Source: Limnohabitans sp. G3-2 (GTDB lineage: Bacteria; Pseudomonadota; Gammaproteobacteria; Burkholderiales; Burkholderiaceae_C). From it: a stretch of DNA of 64,000 nt. Where the stretch lies: assembly GCF_002778275.1 (NCBI RefSeq), contig NZ_NESG01000001.1, positions 372,001 to 436,000 of the forward strand, written 5' to 3'. The notes under the pieces were generated by a model. The model saw only the letters and a list, made by a program, of their open reading frames with translations, searched no databases and was not told where the DNA came from. Positions 16,697 to 26,335 of this stretch are shown here, piece after piece. The position numbers were made by a program, and so were the translations under genes. Within the stretch, counting starts at the first letter, position 1. Each line of letters opens with the position of its first letter.

Positions 16697-18028
16697 TCAC
16701 AAAGGCGCATTGGCTGGGGCTTTGGCGTCCCAGATGTGCGAGCGCCAATACACCGCCATGGCCCCCGTCAAGAGCAGGCCCAGGGCCGAATACGCACCCG
16801 CCGTGGCAGCATAGCCCCAACGCTCAATCAGCGGGCCCGACAGCAGCAAACCCAAAGGCAGCCCCCAGATGGCCAGCATGCGCATGCCCATCACGCGGCC
16901 TCGATAGGCGGGCTCGGTCACGCGCAGCATCACGGCCGCCAGCGGGGTCATGCTCAGGCTTTGCGCCAAGCCCGCCACCCACAACAACGCCATGCCCACC
17001 CCCAAATGGGTGCTGAAAGCGAACAGCACATCCACCGCAAACCACACCGCGCCTGCCAGCACCATGGTTTGCGCCGCGCGAAAGGCGATGCGGTGCGAAC
17101 TGAGCACCACCGAACCCACCAACCCCCCAAAGGCAAAGCTGGCCCCCAACCAGCCCAAGCCTGTCTGGTCGGTGAGGTAAATGTTTTTGGCCACATAGGG
17201 CAGCAAGCCCAAAGAGAAGGGAAAGGCCAGCAGGTTGACCAAGAACGCCAGTGCCATGGCCGCCATCAACACCGGGCGGGTCCACACATAGCCAAAAGCC
17301 AGCTGCAAATCCCGCACAGGCGACAGGCGTGGGGCCTCTGTGGCGGCTGTTTGAACAGGCCCATCGGACACACCACGCGACAGCACAAAACTGAGGGTGT
17401 AGAGCGCGGTGATCAGCGCGTAAGCCCAGGTCATGCCCAGCCAGGCCACCACACCTGCGCCCGCCAAGGCGCCTGCAATGCGAGCCGAATCCGAGGTGAT
17501 GCGCGAAATGCCCAGCGCCCCAAGCAAATGCCGGGGCGGCAAAGTTTGGGCGATCAGCGCGTTGCGCATCATCATGTCCGACGGCCGCACCAGCCCCGCC
17601 AAAGCAGCAACGCACAGCACCAACACGGGCGTGAGCGCTTGCAGCCAGGCCAGCAGCATGAAGCAGGCCGCCAGTGCCGCATAAAGAGCACGCGAGAGGC
17701 AGAGCATGCGGCGGTACCCCAGTCGGTCGCCCACCACACCAAACAAGGGAGACACCAAAGAACCCAAGTACTGCAAAGAGCCAAACACCACCAGCATCAT
17801 GACCGAGCCCGACTCGACCAAGATGAACCAGCCCAGCACGATGGACTCCATCTCGAAGGCCCAGGAAGTGGCCAAATCGGCAGGCCACTGGAAGCGGAAA
17901 CTCCGAACCCGGAACGGGTCGCGCCAGTGCATGGCGGGTGGCTTTGCAGCCGACGCTGCGGCCTCGCTCACGGCCGTGGCCCTGCGCAAAACATGGGTGG
18001 TGGAAACAGCGCAAAGCGGCCTGGGCAC
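16697..18028 (-). CDS. MFS transporter
   Basis: 443 residues, about 12 transmembrane helices, with VVGDRLGYRRMLCLSRALYA matching the loop 2-3 signature of the EntS/macrolide-exporter-like MFS group. The GTG at 18028 gives the longest product; an internal ATG at 17931-17933 (MHWRDPFRVRSFRFQW) looks closer to the family N-terminus, so the start is uncertain. It follows the small cysteine-rich gene by 21 bases on the same strand. Likely an exporter of unknown compound. Confidence 0.8.
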   Translation of the reverse strand: MPRPLCAVSTTHVLRRATAVSEAAASAAKPPAMHWRDPFRVRSFRFQWPADLATSWAFEMESIVLGWFILVESGSVMMLVVFGSLQYLGSLVSPLFGVVGDRLGYRRMLCLSRALYAALAACFMLLAWLQALTPVLVLCVAALAGLVRPSDMMMRNALIAQTLPPRHLLGALGISRITSDSARIAGALAGAGVVAWLGMTWAYALITALYTLSFVLSRGVSDGPVQTAATEAPRLSPVRDLQLAFGYVWTRPVLMAAMALAFLVNLLAFPFSLGLLPYVAKNIYLTDQTGLGWLGASFAFGGLVGSVVLSSHRIAFRAAQTMVLAGAVWFAVDVLFAFSTHLGVGMALLWVAGLAQSLSMTPLAAVMLRVTEPAYRGRVMGMRMLAIWGLPLGLLLSGPLIERWGYAATAGAYSALGLLLTGAMAVYWRSHIWDAKAPANAPL

Positions 18029-18049
18029 AGGCGCATGGCGCTCATGCGT

Positions 18050-18232
18050 TCATTCCTGCCCAGCGCGGTCTGACTGTTGATTGGCCTCGCTCTTCGGGCG
18101 GGCATCTGGCTGCGCTGCAGGCTCGGCCATGAAACACATCTTCTCGCCATCCCATCGCTGGCCGCACCAGCACAGGCCTTCGGCATTGATGATGCAAGTG
18201 CCGGTGCCGCAGCACCGTGGATCGTCTGACAT
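18050..18232 (-). CDS. small cysteine-rich conserved protein
   Basis: 60 residues. The first 33 hold six cysteines: CCGTGTC, then CWC, then MC. The rest is a polar tail. AGGAG lies 7 bases before the ATG. The pattern CCGTGTCIxNAxGxCWCGQxWDGxKMC looks like a small conserved protein I associate with Comamonadaceae genomes, without known function; metal or Fe-S binding is an inference from the cysteines. It sits between xdhB and the MFS gene, all on the minus strand. Confidence 0.65.
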   Translation of the reverse strand: MSDDPRCCGTGTCIINAEGLCWCGQRWDGEKMCFMAEPAAQPDARPKSEANQQSDRAGQE

Positions 18233-18307
18233 GGGCCTGCTCCTGAAACGTATTGGGTGATGGCCTGCAGGATGCCTGAAACCGCTTCAGGCATCCGGCG
18301 CAAACCC

Positions 18308-20668
18308 TCACAACCCTGCAGAGGCCTTGGCTTTTTCGCAGGCCATCAAGATGCGCTCTGGCGTGGCCGGCGCGTCCATGTACACCACGGATTTGTAGTC
18401 AGCGCTGGCAGCCACCGCATCGCGCAAGGCGAAGAAGGCCGACAAGCCCAGCATCAAAGGAGGCTCGCCTGTGGCCTTGCTGTTGAAAGGCGTGGGCTTG
18501 TTGTTTTGGTTTTCAAACAAAGACACCTTGAAGTGCTCTGGGATGTCGCCCGCCACGGGAATTTTGTAGGTGCTGGGGCCGTGCGTGAGCAGCTTGCCTT
18601 TTTTGTCCCAAATGCACTCTTCCATGGTGAGCCAGCCCATGCCTTGCACATAAGCGCCTTCGATCTGGCCTTTGTCGATGGCGGGGTTGATGCTGCGGCC
18701 CACGTCATGCACGATGTCCACGGCTTTGAGCCACCACTCCCCGGTGCGGGTGTCGATCTCGACTTCGCTCACGGCCGCGCCGTAGCAGTAGTAATAGAAG
18801 GCCCGGCCATTCAGGGTGGCGAAGTCGTACTTGATTTCGGGCGTCATGTAGAAACCTGTCACCGACAAGCCCACACGCTCCATGTACGCTTGCTTGGTCA
18901 CATCGGCCCACTTGACGGCTTTGCCGCCACCGTGCACTTCGTTGTTGGCAAAGCTCACATCGCCTTCGGCACAAGCGAGCATGCGGGCGGCCACGGGTTT
19001 GAGGCGCTCACGCATTTGGGCTGTGGCGTTCATGATGGCTGCACCGTTGATGTCGGCACCGCTCGAAGCGGATGTGGCCGAAGCGTTGGGTACTTTTTGC
19101 GAGTCGGTGGCGGTGATGCGCACATGGTCCACGCTGATGCCCAAACCATCGGCACAGACCTGCGCCATCTTGGTGTTCAGGCCCTGGCCCATTTCGGTGC
19201 CGCCGTGGTTGCAACTGACCGAGCCATCCATGTACACCACCAGCAGAGCGCCGCCTTGGTTCAGGTGCGTGGCGGTGAAGCTGATGCCGAACTTGAGCGG
19301 CACCAGCGCCATGCCGCGCTTGCGGGTTTTGCTCTTGGCGTTGAAGGCCTGCACTGCGGCACGGCGCTCGGCGTATTGGGATTCCTGCTCCAACTGCTCG
19401 ATCACTTGGTCACCCACCCAGTCTTCGATGAGCTGGTTGTACTGGGTGGTCATGGTGTCGGGCGTGCCGCTGATGGCGGGGTCTTTGTAGAGGTTGAGCT
19501 TGCGCACGTCCAAGGGGTCTTTGCCCAAAGTCATCGCGATCTCGTCCATCACCGTTTCGATGCCGAACATGCCTTGTGGACCGCCAAAACCCCGGAAAGC
19601 GGTGGCGCTTTGGGTGTTGGTTTTGCAGCGGTGGCTGACCAACTTGAGTGCAGGCAGGTGGTAGGTGTTGTCGATGTGCAAGCAAGCGCGGTCGTTCACC
19701 GGGCCGGAGTAATCGGTGCTGTAACCACAGCGTGACATGAGCGTGATGTGGGCACCCAACACGCGGCCCGTGTCGTCAAAACCCACTTCGTAGTCGATGC
19801 GGAAATCATGACGCTTGCCGGTGATGGTCATGTCGTCATCACGGTTCACACGCAGCTTGACGGGCTTTTGCAACTTGAAAGCGGCCAAAGCGGCGCTTTG
19901 GCTGAAGATGCTGGCATTGCCCTCTTTGCCGCCAAAGCCGCCGCCCATGCGGCGGCAAATCACCTCCACATCGTTGGTGTGCAGGTTCAGGGCGTGCGCC
20001 GCTTCGCGCTGGTTGCCGTCGGGGTGCTGGGTCGACACGTACAACGTCAACTGGCCGTCCTCCTTGGGCACCGCGTAAGTGATCTGGCCTTCCAGATAGA
20101 ACTGTTCTTGCTGGCCCGTGTTGGTGCTGCCTTTGATTTTGTGGGGTGCATTGGCAATGGCCGCTGCAGCGTCGCCGCGCGTGATGCCCTTGGGCGGCAT
20201 GATGAAGCTGCCCGCCGCCATCGCGTCTTCGATCGTCAAGATGGGCGTGAGCTCTTTGACCAGCACCTTGGCTTTTTTGGCGGCTTCGCGGGCGTAGAGC
20301 ATCTCTCGCGCCACCACCACGGCCACGGCCTGGCCGACAAACTCGACCTTGCCCGCGGCCAGGAAGGGGTCGTCATGGATGATGGGGCCGCAGTTGTTTT
20401 CGCCGGGGATGTCTTTGGCGGTGTAGACCGCGACCACACCGTGCTCCTGGAGGATGGCTGCGCGGTCGATGCCGTCGCCAATCAACTCACCATGGGCCAC
20501 AGGCGACAAGATGAGCGCGGCATACAAAGTGCCTGCGTGCTCAGGGATGTCGTCGATGTAAGTGGCTGAGCCCGTCACGTGCAGGTGCGCGGACTCGTGA
20601 ACGATGTCGGTGCCCTGCTGAACACCCGATGTGGGCAACAGGTTTTTGAGTGCGGTCGGTGCGTTCAT
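18308..20668 (-). CDS. xdhB: xanthine dehydrogenase molybdopterin-binding (large) subunit
   Basis: 786 residues. It carries the molybdopterin-binding half of xanthine dehydrogenase, which oxidises hypoxanthine and xanthine to urate. RRMGGGFGGKEGNA (first Mo-co loop), FRGFGGPQGM, EMGQGLNTKMAQV and GEPPLMLG with the catalytic glutamate near the C-terminus are all visible. The ATG at 20668 follows an AGAGG; 30 bases of upstream open frame are ignored. xdhA lies 64 bases upstream on the same strand. Confidence 0.95.
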   Translation of the reverse strand: MNAPTALKNLLPTSGVQQGTDIVHESAHLHVTGSATYIDDIPEHAGTLYAALILSPVAHGELIGDGIDRAAILQEHGVVAVYTAKDIPGENNCGPIIHDDPFLAAGKVEFVGQAVAVVVAREMLYAREAAKKAKVLVKELTPILTIEDAMAAGSFIMPPKGITRGDAAAAIANAPHKIKGSTNTGQQEQFYLEGQITYAVPKEDGQLTLYVSTQHPDGNQREAAHALNLHTNDVEVICRRMGGGFGGKEGNASIFSQSAALAAFKLQKPVKLRVNRDDDMTITGKRHDFRIDYEVGFDDTGRVLGAHITLMSRCGYSTDYSGPVNDRACLHIDNTYHLPALKLVSHRCKTNTQSATAFRGFGGPQGMFGIETVMDEIAMTLGKDPLDVRKLNLYKDPAISGTPDTMTTQYNQLIEDWVGDQVIEQLEQESQYAERRAAVQAFNAKSKTRKRGMALVPLKFGISFTATHLNQGGALLVVYMDGSVSCNHGGTEMGQGLNTKMAQVCADGLGISVDHVRITATDSQKVPNASATSASSGADINGAAIMNATAQMRERLKPVAARMLACAEGDVSFANNEVHGGGKAVKWADVTKQAYMERVGLSVTGFYMTPEIKYDFATLNGRAFYYYCYGAAVSEVEIDTRTGEWWLKAVDIVHDVGRSINPAIDKGQIEGAYVQGMGWLTMEECIWDKKGKLLTHGPSTYKIPVAGDIPEHFKVSLFENQNNKPTPFNSKATGEPPLMLGLSAFFALRDAVAASADYKSVVYMDAPATPERILMACEKAKASAGL

Positions 20669-20732
20669 TCTTGCCTCTGGGGTGAGGGGACAGACCAAAT
20701 TTGCTGCGCAAATATGGGTCTACCCCCTGGTT

Positions 20733-22196
<1,464 letters not shown>

Positions 22197-22278
22197 GGTT
22201 GGGGGGGATCGGTGTGTGAACGGGAAGACCCCGATTTTAAAGAACCGGGGCCTGATTGGGCGGATTTGATCAAGTATT

Positions 22279-22299
22279 AATTGGGGTCAGACCCCAATT
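22279..22299. repeat. 10-bp inverted repeat between uraH and xdhA
   Basis: AATTGGGGTC and GACCCCAATT flank a single A, a near-perfect 21-bp palindrome. A second fragment of the same GGGGTCAGAC core occurs at about 54159. The GGGGTCAGACCCC-type motif is dispersed in many proteobacterial genomes. It could act as a weak terminator between uraH and xdhA, but no T-run follows on the minus strand. Confidence 0.5.
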
Positions 22300-22316
22300 C
22301 ACTGACCCCCATGGTT

Positions 22317-22670
22317 TCAGGAGCCCCGATACGTCGAATAACTCCAAGGGCTGGCCAGCAGGGGCACGTGGTAGTGCTGGTCTTCATGCGCCACACCGAA
22401 GTCCAAAGACACGCGGTTCAGGAAATTAGGCTCCGGCAGTGCCACGCCTTTGGTTTGGAAGTAGTCGCTCACATTGAAGACCAAACGGTAAGTGCCTTTG
22501 CGCAGGCTGGCATGGTCATACAGCAGGCCATCGGGGTTGCGGCCGTCATGGTTCAGGGTGAAGCTTTTGACCAAGGTGGCCTGATCGCCTTGCGTGGTGT
22601 AGAGGGACACCTGCATGCCCGCGGCGGGGCAGCCGTGCATGGTGTCCAGAACGTGTGTGCTCAATCCCAT
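22317..22670 (-). CDS. uraH: 5-hydroxyisourate hydrolase (transthyretin-like)
   Basis: 117 residues from the ATG at 22670. GLSTHVLDTMHGCPAAGM at the N-terminus and the C-terminal YRGS are the diagnostic motifs of transthyretin-like HIU hydrolases. The first also supplies an active-site histidine. It opens 5-hydroxyisourate made by PuuD to OHCU. It is divergent from the GntR gene, sharing an intergenic region that contains TGTATACA site B, and is upstream of xdhAB on the same strand. Confidence 0.95.
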   Translation of the reverse strand: MGLSTHVLDTMHGCPAAGMQVSLYTTQGDQATLVKSFTLNHDGRNPDGLLYDHASLRKGTYRLVFNVSDYFQTKGVALPEPNFLNRVSLDFGVAHEDQHYHVPLLASPWSYSTYRGS

Positions 22671-22754
22671 GGTGTGCTCGCTTGTCTGAAAGAGGGTCTC
22701 AAAAGGGTGGTTTTGACAGGGCTTTGAAAAGCCCTTTAAACCGGTCGACCGAAG

Positions 22755-22762
22755 TGTATACA
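22755..22762. promoter_or_regulatory. TGTATACA operator, site B (uraH / GntR)
   Basis: Exact palindrome in the divergent uraH-GntR promoter region, 19 bases before the GntR ATG and 85 bases before that of uraH. Read towards uraH it continues ACTTCGGTCGACC, matching site A. An 18-bp palindrome AGGGCTTT-GA-AAAGCCCT (22718-22735) lies in the uraH leader. Confidence 0.65.
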
Positions 22763-22780
22763 ATTTTGCTTTCGGCGGCT

Positions 22781-23503
22781 ATGATTTCGCCAATGACCCC
22801 CAAACAAAGGGCACAGCCGCCTGAGAAAACGCGAGACATGGAAACTTCCACCACGCACCACATCGTCGAATCGCTGACCCGCGCCATCGTGGAGCACCGT
22901 TTGTTGCCCGGCTCCAAACTGGCCGAGCAAAAGCTGGCCGACCACTTTGGCGTCTCGCGCACTTTGGTGCGACAGGCGCTGTTTCAGTTGTCGCAAAACC
23001 GCTTGATCCGCCTGGAGCCCGCGCGCGGTGCTTTTGTGGCGGCGCCATCGGTCGAGGAGGCGCAGCAGGTCTTTGCCGTGCGCCGCATGCTCGAAGCCGA
23101 GATGACCCGCGCCTTTGTGCAGCAGGTCACGCCCGAACAAATCGTGGCCCTCAAAGAGCACATCCAGCAAGAGCGTGAAGCCGTGACGCAAGGCGACATC
23201 ACGGGCCGGACCGAGTTGCTGGGTGACTTTCATGTGCGCATGGCCGAACTCATGAACAACGACGTGCTGGCCCAGGTGCTGGGGGAGTTGATCTCGCGCT
23301 GCGCCCTGATCACCTTGATGTACCAGTCGCGCAACGAAGCCGAGCACTCCACAGACGAGCATGTGGCCATCGTGGCCGCCCTGGAAACGCAGGACGCCGA
23401 CTTGGCCGTGCGCCTGATGCACGAACACCTGCTGCATGTCGAAGCCAGCCTGACCTTTGACCGCAAAGTGCCCACGCACGACATTTCTCTGGCCCTGGCC
23501 TGA
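22781..23503 (+). CDS. GntR-family (FCD type) regulator, probable purine-catabolism repressor
   Basis: 240 residues. The N-terminal winged helix reads HRLLPGSKLAEQKLADHFGVSRTLVRQALFQLSQNRLIRLEPARGAFVAAPS. A helical FCD effector domain follows (about residues 105-230), with the metal-ligand type histidines in DFHVRMAEL and MHEHLLHVE. It is divergent from uraH and 27 bases upstream of puuE. The TGTATACA palindrome beside its promoter recurs before puuD, the permease and the ABC genes. This suggests it controls the pathway, with a purine intermediate as effector. Starts at 22792 or 22838 are also possible. Confidence 0.87.
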   Translation: MISPMTPKQRAQPPEKTRDMETSTTHHIVESLTRAIVEHRLLPGSKLAEQKLADHFGVSRTLVRQALFQLSQNRLIRLEPARGAFVAAPSVEEAQQVFAVRRMLEAEMTRAFVQQVTPEQIVALKEHIQQEREAVTQGDITGRTELLGDFHVRMAELMNNDVLAQVLGELISRCALITLMYQSRNEAEHSTDEHVAIVAALETQDADLAVRLMHEHLLHVEASLTFDRKVPTHDISLALA

Positions 23504-23530
23504 ACCTTTGAGCACCCGCAAGAGCAACGC

Positions 23531-24481
23531 ATGAGCACCTACGACACCACCCTCCCCTACCCCCGCGACCTCAAAGGCTACGGCCGCCATGTGCCGCACG
23601 CCCAGTGGCCGGGCGGTGCCCGTGTGGCCGTGCAGTTTGTGCTGAACTACGAAGAAGGTGGCGAAAACTCGGTGCTGCACGGCGATGCAGGGTCTGAGCA
23701 GTTTTTGTCAGAAATGTTCAACCCCGCGTCCTTTCCCGAGCGGCACATCAGCATGGAAGGCATTTACGAGTACGGCTCGCGAGCCGGCGTGTGGCGCTTG
23801 TTGCGCGAGTTTGAAAAGCGTGGCCTGCCGCTGACCGTGTTTGGTGTGGCCACTGCGCTGCAAAAGCACGACGACGTGACCGCCGCCTTCAAGGAACTGG
23901 GCTACGACATCGCCTGCCACGGCCTCAAGTGGATCCACTACCAAAACATCGACGAAGCCACCGAGCGTGCCCACATGGCCGAGGCCATGGACATCTTGCA
24001 AAAGCTCACGGGCGAGCGGCCTCTGGGCTGGTACACCGGGCGCGACAGCCCCAACACCCGCCGCCTGGTGGCCGACTTTGGCGGCTTTGAGTACGACAGC
24101 GATTACTACGGCGACGACCTGCCGTTTTGGATGAAAGTGCGCAAGTCAGACGGCAGCGATGCGCCGCAACTGATCGTGCCCTACACCCTGGACTGCAACG
24201 ACATGCGCTTTGCGCTGCCCCAGGGCTACTCGCACGCCGACCCCTTCTTTCAGTACATGAAGGACACCTTTGACGCGCTCTATGCCGAAGGTGACCCGGG
24301 TGGCGACAACGCCCCCAAGATGATGAGCATCGGCATGCACTGCCGCCTGCTCGGCCGCCCCGGACGCATCACCGCGCTGCAACGCTTTTTGGACCACATC
24401 CAGTCGCACGACAAGGTCTGGGTGGCGCGGCGCCTTGACATTGCCCGGCATTGGAAAGCCACACACCCTTACCAGGACTGA
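23531..24481 (+). CDS. puuE: allantoinase PuuE (polysaccharide-deacetylase fold)
   Basis: 316 residues. It begins YPRDLKGYGRHVPHAQWPGGARVAVQFVLNYEEGGENSVLHGD and contains EGIYEYGSRAGVWRLL and WYTGRDSPNTR, features of the cofactor-independent PuuE allantoinase that opens allantoin to allantoate. The ATG at 23531 is preceded by AAGAG. It follows the GntR gene and precedes a REPIN-like hairpin and the uraD-allC fusion. Confidence 0.93.
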   Translation: MSTYDTTLPYPRDLKGYGRHVPHAQWPGGARVAVQFVLNYEEGGENSVLHGDAGSEQFLSEMFNPASFPERHISMEGIYEYGSRAGVWRLLREFEKRGLPLTVFGVATALQKHDDVTAAFKELGYDIACHGLKWIHYQNIDEATERAHMAEAMDILQKLTGERPLGWYTGRDSPNTRRLVADFGGFEYDSDYYGDDLPFWMKVRKSDGSDAPQLIVPYTLDCNDMRFALPQGYSHADPFFQYMKDTFDALYAEGDPGGDNAPKMMSIGMHCRLLGRPGRITALQRFLDHIQSHDKVWVARRLDIARHWKATHPYQD

Positions 24482-24486
24482 CATGT

Positions 24487-24554
24487 TGTGGGAGGCCGCC
24501 CCTGCGGCCGAATGCCCACCCCAAGACATTCGGCCGCAGGGGCGGCCTCCCACA
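24487..24554. repeat. REPIN-like inverted pair of REP sequences
   Basis: Two 28-base arms (24487-24514 and 24527-24554) are exact reverse complements around a 12-base loop. Each arm begins TGTGGGAG and contains an inner hairpin GGCCGC-CCCT-GCGGCC followed by GAA. This is the architecture of REP doublets (REPINs). It fills most of the 82-base gap between puuE and the uraD-allC fusion and may attenuate or stabilise the transcript. Confidence 0.75.
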
Positions 24555-24563
24555 GAGACATCC

Positions 24564-26333
24564 ATGCCCATCACTTTGGAACAACTCAACAGCGCCAGCC
24601 GTGAAGAGGCGGCGCTCATGCTCGATGGCTTGTACGAGCATTCGCCCTGGATCGCCGAGCAGGCACTGGCGCAGCGTCCCTTCACCTCGCTGGCCCACCT
24701 CAAGCACGCCATGTGCGAGGTGCTGGCGCACGCTGGGCGCGACGCGCAGCTCGGCCTGATCCGCGCCCATCCCGAACTGGCGGGCAAGGCCATGGTCAGC
24801 AAAACGCTGACGGCCGAGTCGACCCACGAGCAAACCAAAGCGGGCCTCACCGACTGCACACCCGAAGAGTTCGCCAAGATCCAAAAGCTCAACGCCGACT
24901 ACAACGCCAAGTTCGGCTGGCCCTTCATCTTGGCGGTGCGCGGCCCGCGCGGCGTGGGCTACAACAAGCAGCAAATCATCGACGCCTTCGAGCGCCGCCT
25001 GCACGGCCACCCCGACTTTGAATTGGCCGAGTGCCTGCGCAACATCCACCGCATCGTCGAAATCCGCTTGAACGACAAGTTCGGCGTCGAGCCCACGCTG
25101 GGCCACTTGGTTTGGGATTGGCAAGAAAAGCTGGCGCAGCACTCTGACCCTGGTTTTGCCGAAGCGGGTCAGCTCACGGTGACCTACCTCACCGACGCGC
25201 ACCGCGCTTGTGCCCAGCGCATCACGCAAAACATGCGCGACTGCGGCTTTGACGAGGTCTACACCGACGCGGTGGGCAACGTGGTGGGCCGCTACCACCC
25301 GGCCACCCCAAGCGGCCGATACCTCATGACCGGCAGCCACTACGACACCGTGCGCAACGGTGGCAAATACGACGGCCGCTTGGGCATCTTTGTGCCCATG
25401 GCGTGCGTGCAGCAGCTGCACCAACAAGGCCAACGCCTGCCTTTTGGCATTGAAGTCGTGGCCTTTGCCGAAGAGGAAGGCCAGCGCTACAAGGCCACCT
25501 TCCTCGGCTCGGGCGCCCTCATCGGCCAATTCAACCCCGCCTGGCTGGACCAACAAGATGTCGACGGCATCACCATGCGCGCAGCCATGCAGCATGCGGG
25601 CTTGTGCGTGGACGACATCCCCAAAATCCAGCGCGACCCGGCGCAATACCTCGGCTTTGTCGAAGTGCACATCGAGCAAGGCCCGGTGCTCAACGAAGTC
25701 AACATCCCGCTGGGCGTGGTCACGTCGATCAATGGCAGCGTGCGCTACCTGTGCGAGGTGATCGGCACGGCCAGCCACGCAGGCACCACCCCCATGGACC
25801 GCCGCCGCGACGCGGCCTGCGCCGTGGCGGAACTGGCGCTCTACATGGAGCAACGCGCGGCCCAAGACGGTGACAGCGTCGCCACCATGGGCCAGCTGCA
25901 AGTGCCCAGCGGATCGATCAACGTGGTGCCCGGCCGCTGCCTGTTCAGCTTGGACATGCGCGCGCCCACCGACGCACAGCGCGACGCGCTGGTCACCGAC
26001 ATCCTGGCGCAGCTGCAAGCCCTGGCCGAGCGCCGGGGTGTGCGCGTCAAAGCCGAACTCACCATGAGCGCTGCCGCCGCGCCCAGCGCCCCCGAGTGGC
26101 AAGCCCGCTGGGAACGCGCCGTGAGCGCCCTGGGCGTGCCGCTGTTCAAACTGCCCAGCGGCGCAGGCCACGACGCCATGAAGCTGCACGAGGTCATGCC
26201 ACAAGCCATGCTGTTTGTGCGCGGCGAAAACGCGGGCATCAGCCACAACCCGCTCGAATCCACCACCAGCGACGACATGCAGCTGTGCGTCGACGCCTTC
26301 ACCCATGTTTTGAACCAACTTGCATCGGAATGA
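24564..26333 (+). CDS. uraD-allC: OHCU decarboxylase - allantoate amidohydrolase fusion
   Basis: 589 residues with two enzymes in one chain. Residues 1 to about 165 form OHCU decarboxylase (UraD): LIRAHPELAG with catalytic H69, and LNADYNAKFGWPFILAVRG. Residues from about 180 form an M20 amidohydrolase of the allantoate amidohydrolase type: MTGSHYDTV (H259, D261), KYDGRLG (D270), FAEEEGQRY (E303-E305), EVHIEQGPVL and the C-terminal AGHDAMKL and ISHNPLEST. The first half yields S-allantoin; the second hydrolyses allantoate. Bacterial genomes usually encode these as separate proteins, so the fusion is notable. The ATG at 24564 starts MPITLEQLNS, a normal UraD start. Confidence 0.93.
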   Translation: MPITLEQLNSASREEAALMLDGLYEHSPWIAEQALAQRPFTSLAHLKHAMCEVLAHAGRDAQLGLIRAHPELAGKAMVSKTLTAESTHEQTKAGLTDCTPEEFAKIQKLNADYNAKFGWPFILAVRGPRGVGYNKQQIIDAFERRLHGHPDFELAECLRNIHRIVEIRLNDKFGVEPTLGHLVWDWQEKLAQHSDPGFAEAGQLTVTYLTDAHRACAQRITQNMRDCGFDEVYTDAVGNVVGRYHPATPSGRYLMTGSHYDTVRNGGKYDGRLGIFVPMACVQQLHQQGQRLPFGIEVVAFAEEEGQRYKATFLGSGALIGQFNPAWLDQQDVDGITMRAAMQHAGLCVDDIPKIQRDPAQYLGFVEVHIEQGPVLNEVNIPLGVVTSINGSVRYLCEVIGTASHAGTTPMDRRRDAACAVAELALYMEQRAAQDGDSVATMGQLQVPSGSINVVPGRCLFSLDMRAPTDAQRDALVTDILAQLQALAERRGVRVKAELTMSAAAAPSAPEWQARWERAVSALGVPLFKLPSGAGHDAMKLHEVMPQAMLFVRGENAGISHNPLESTTSDDMQLCVDAFTHVLNQLASE

Positions 26334-26335
26334 TC

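Noticed and set aside
16055..18073. 672-codon open frame on the plus strand
   Set aside because: It runs opposite to two clear MFS genes, has a Gln/His/Arg-rich composition typical of antisense frames in high-GC DNA, and no recognisable domain.
24369..26318. 649-codon open frame antisense to uraD-allC
   Set aside because: A shadow of the fusion gene with Val/His/Gly-rich antisense composition and no domain.
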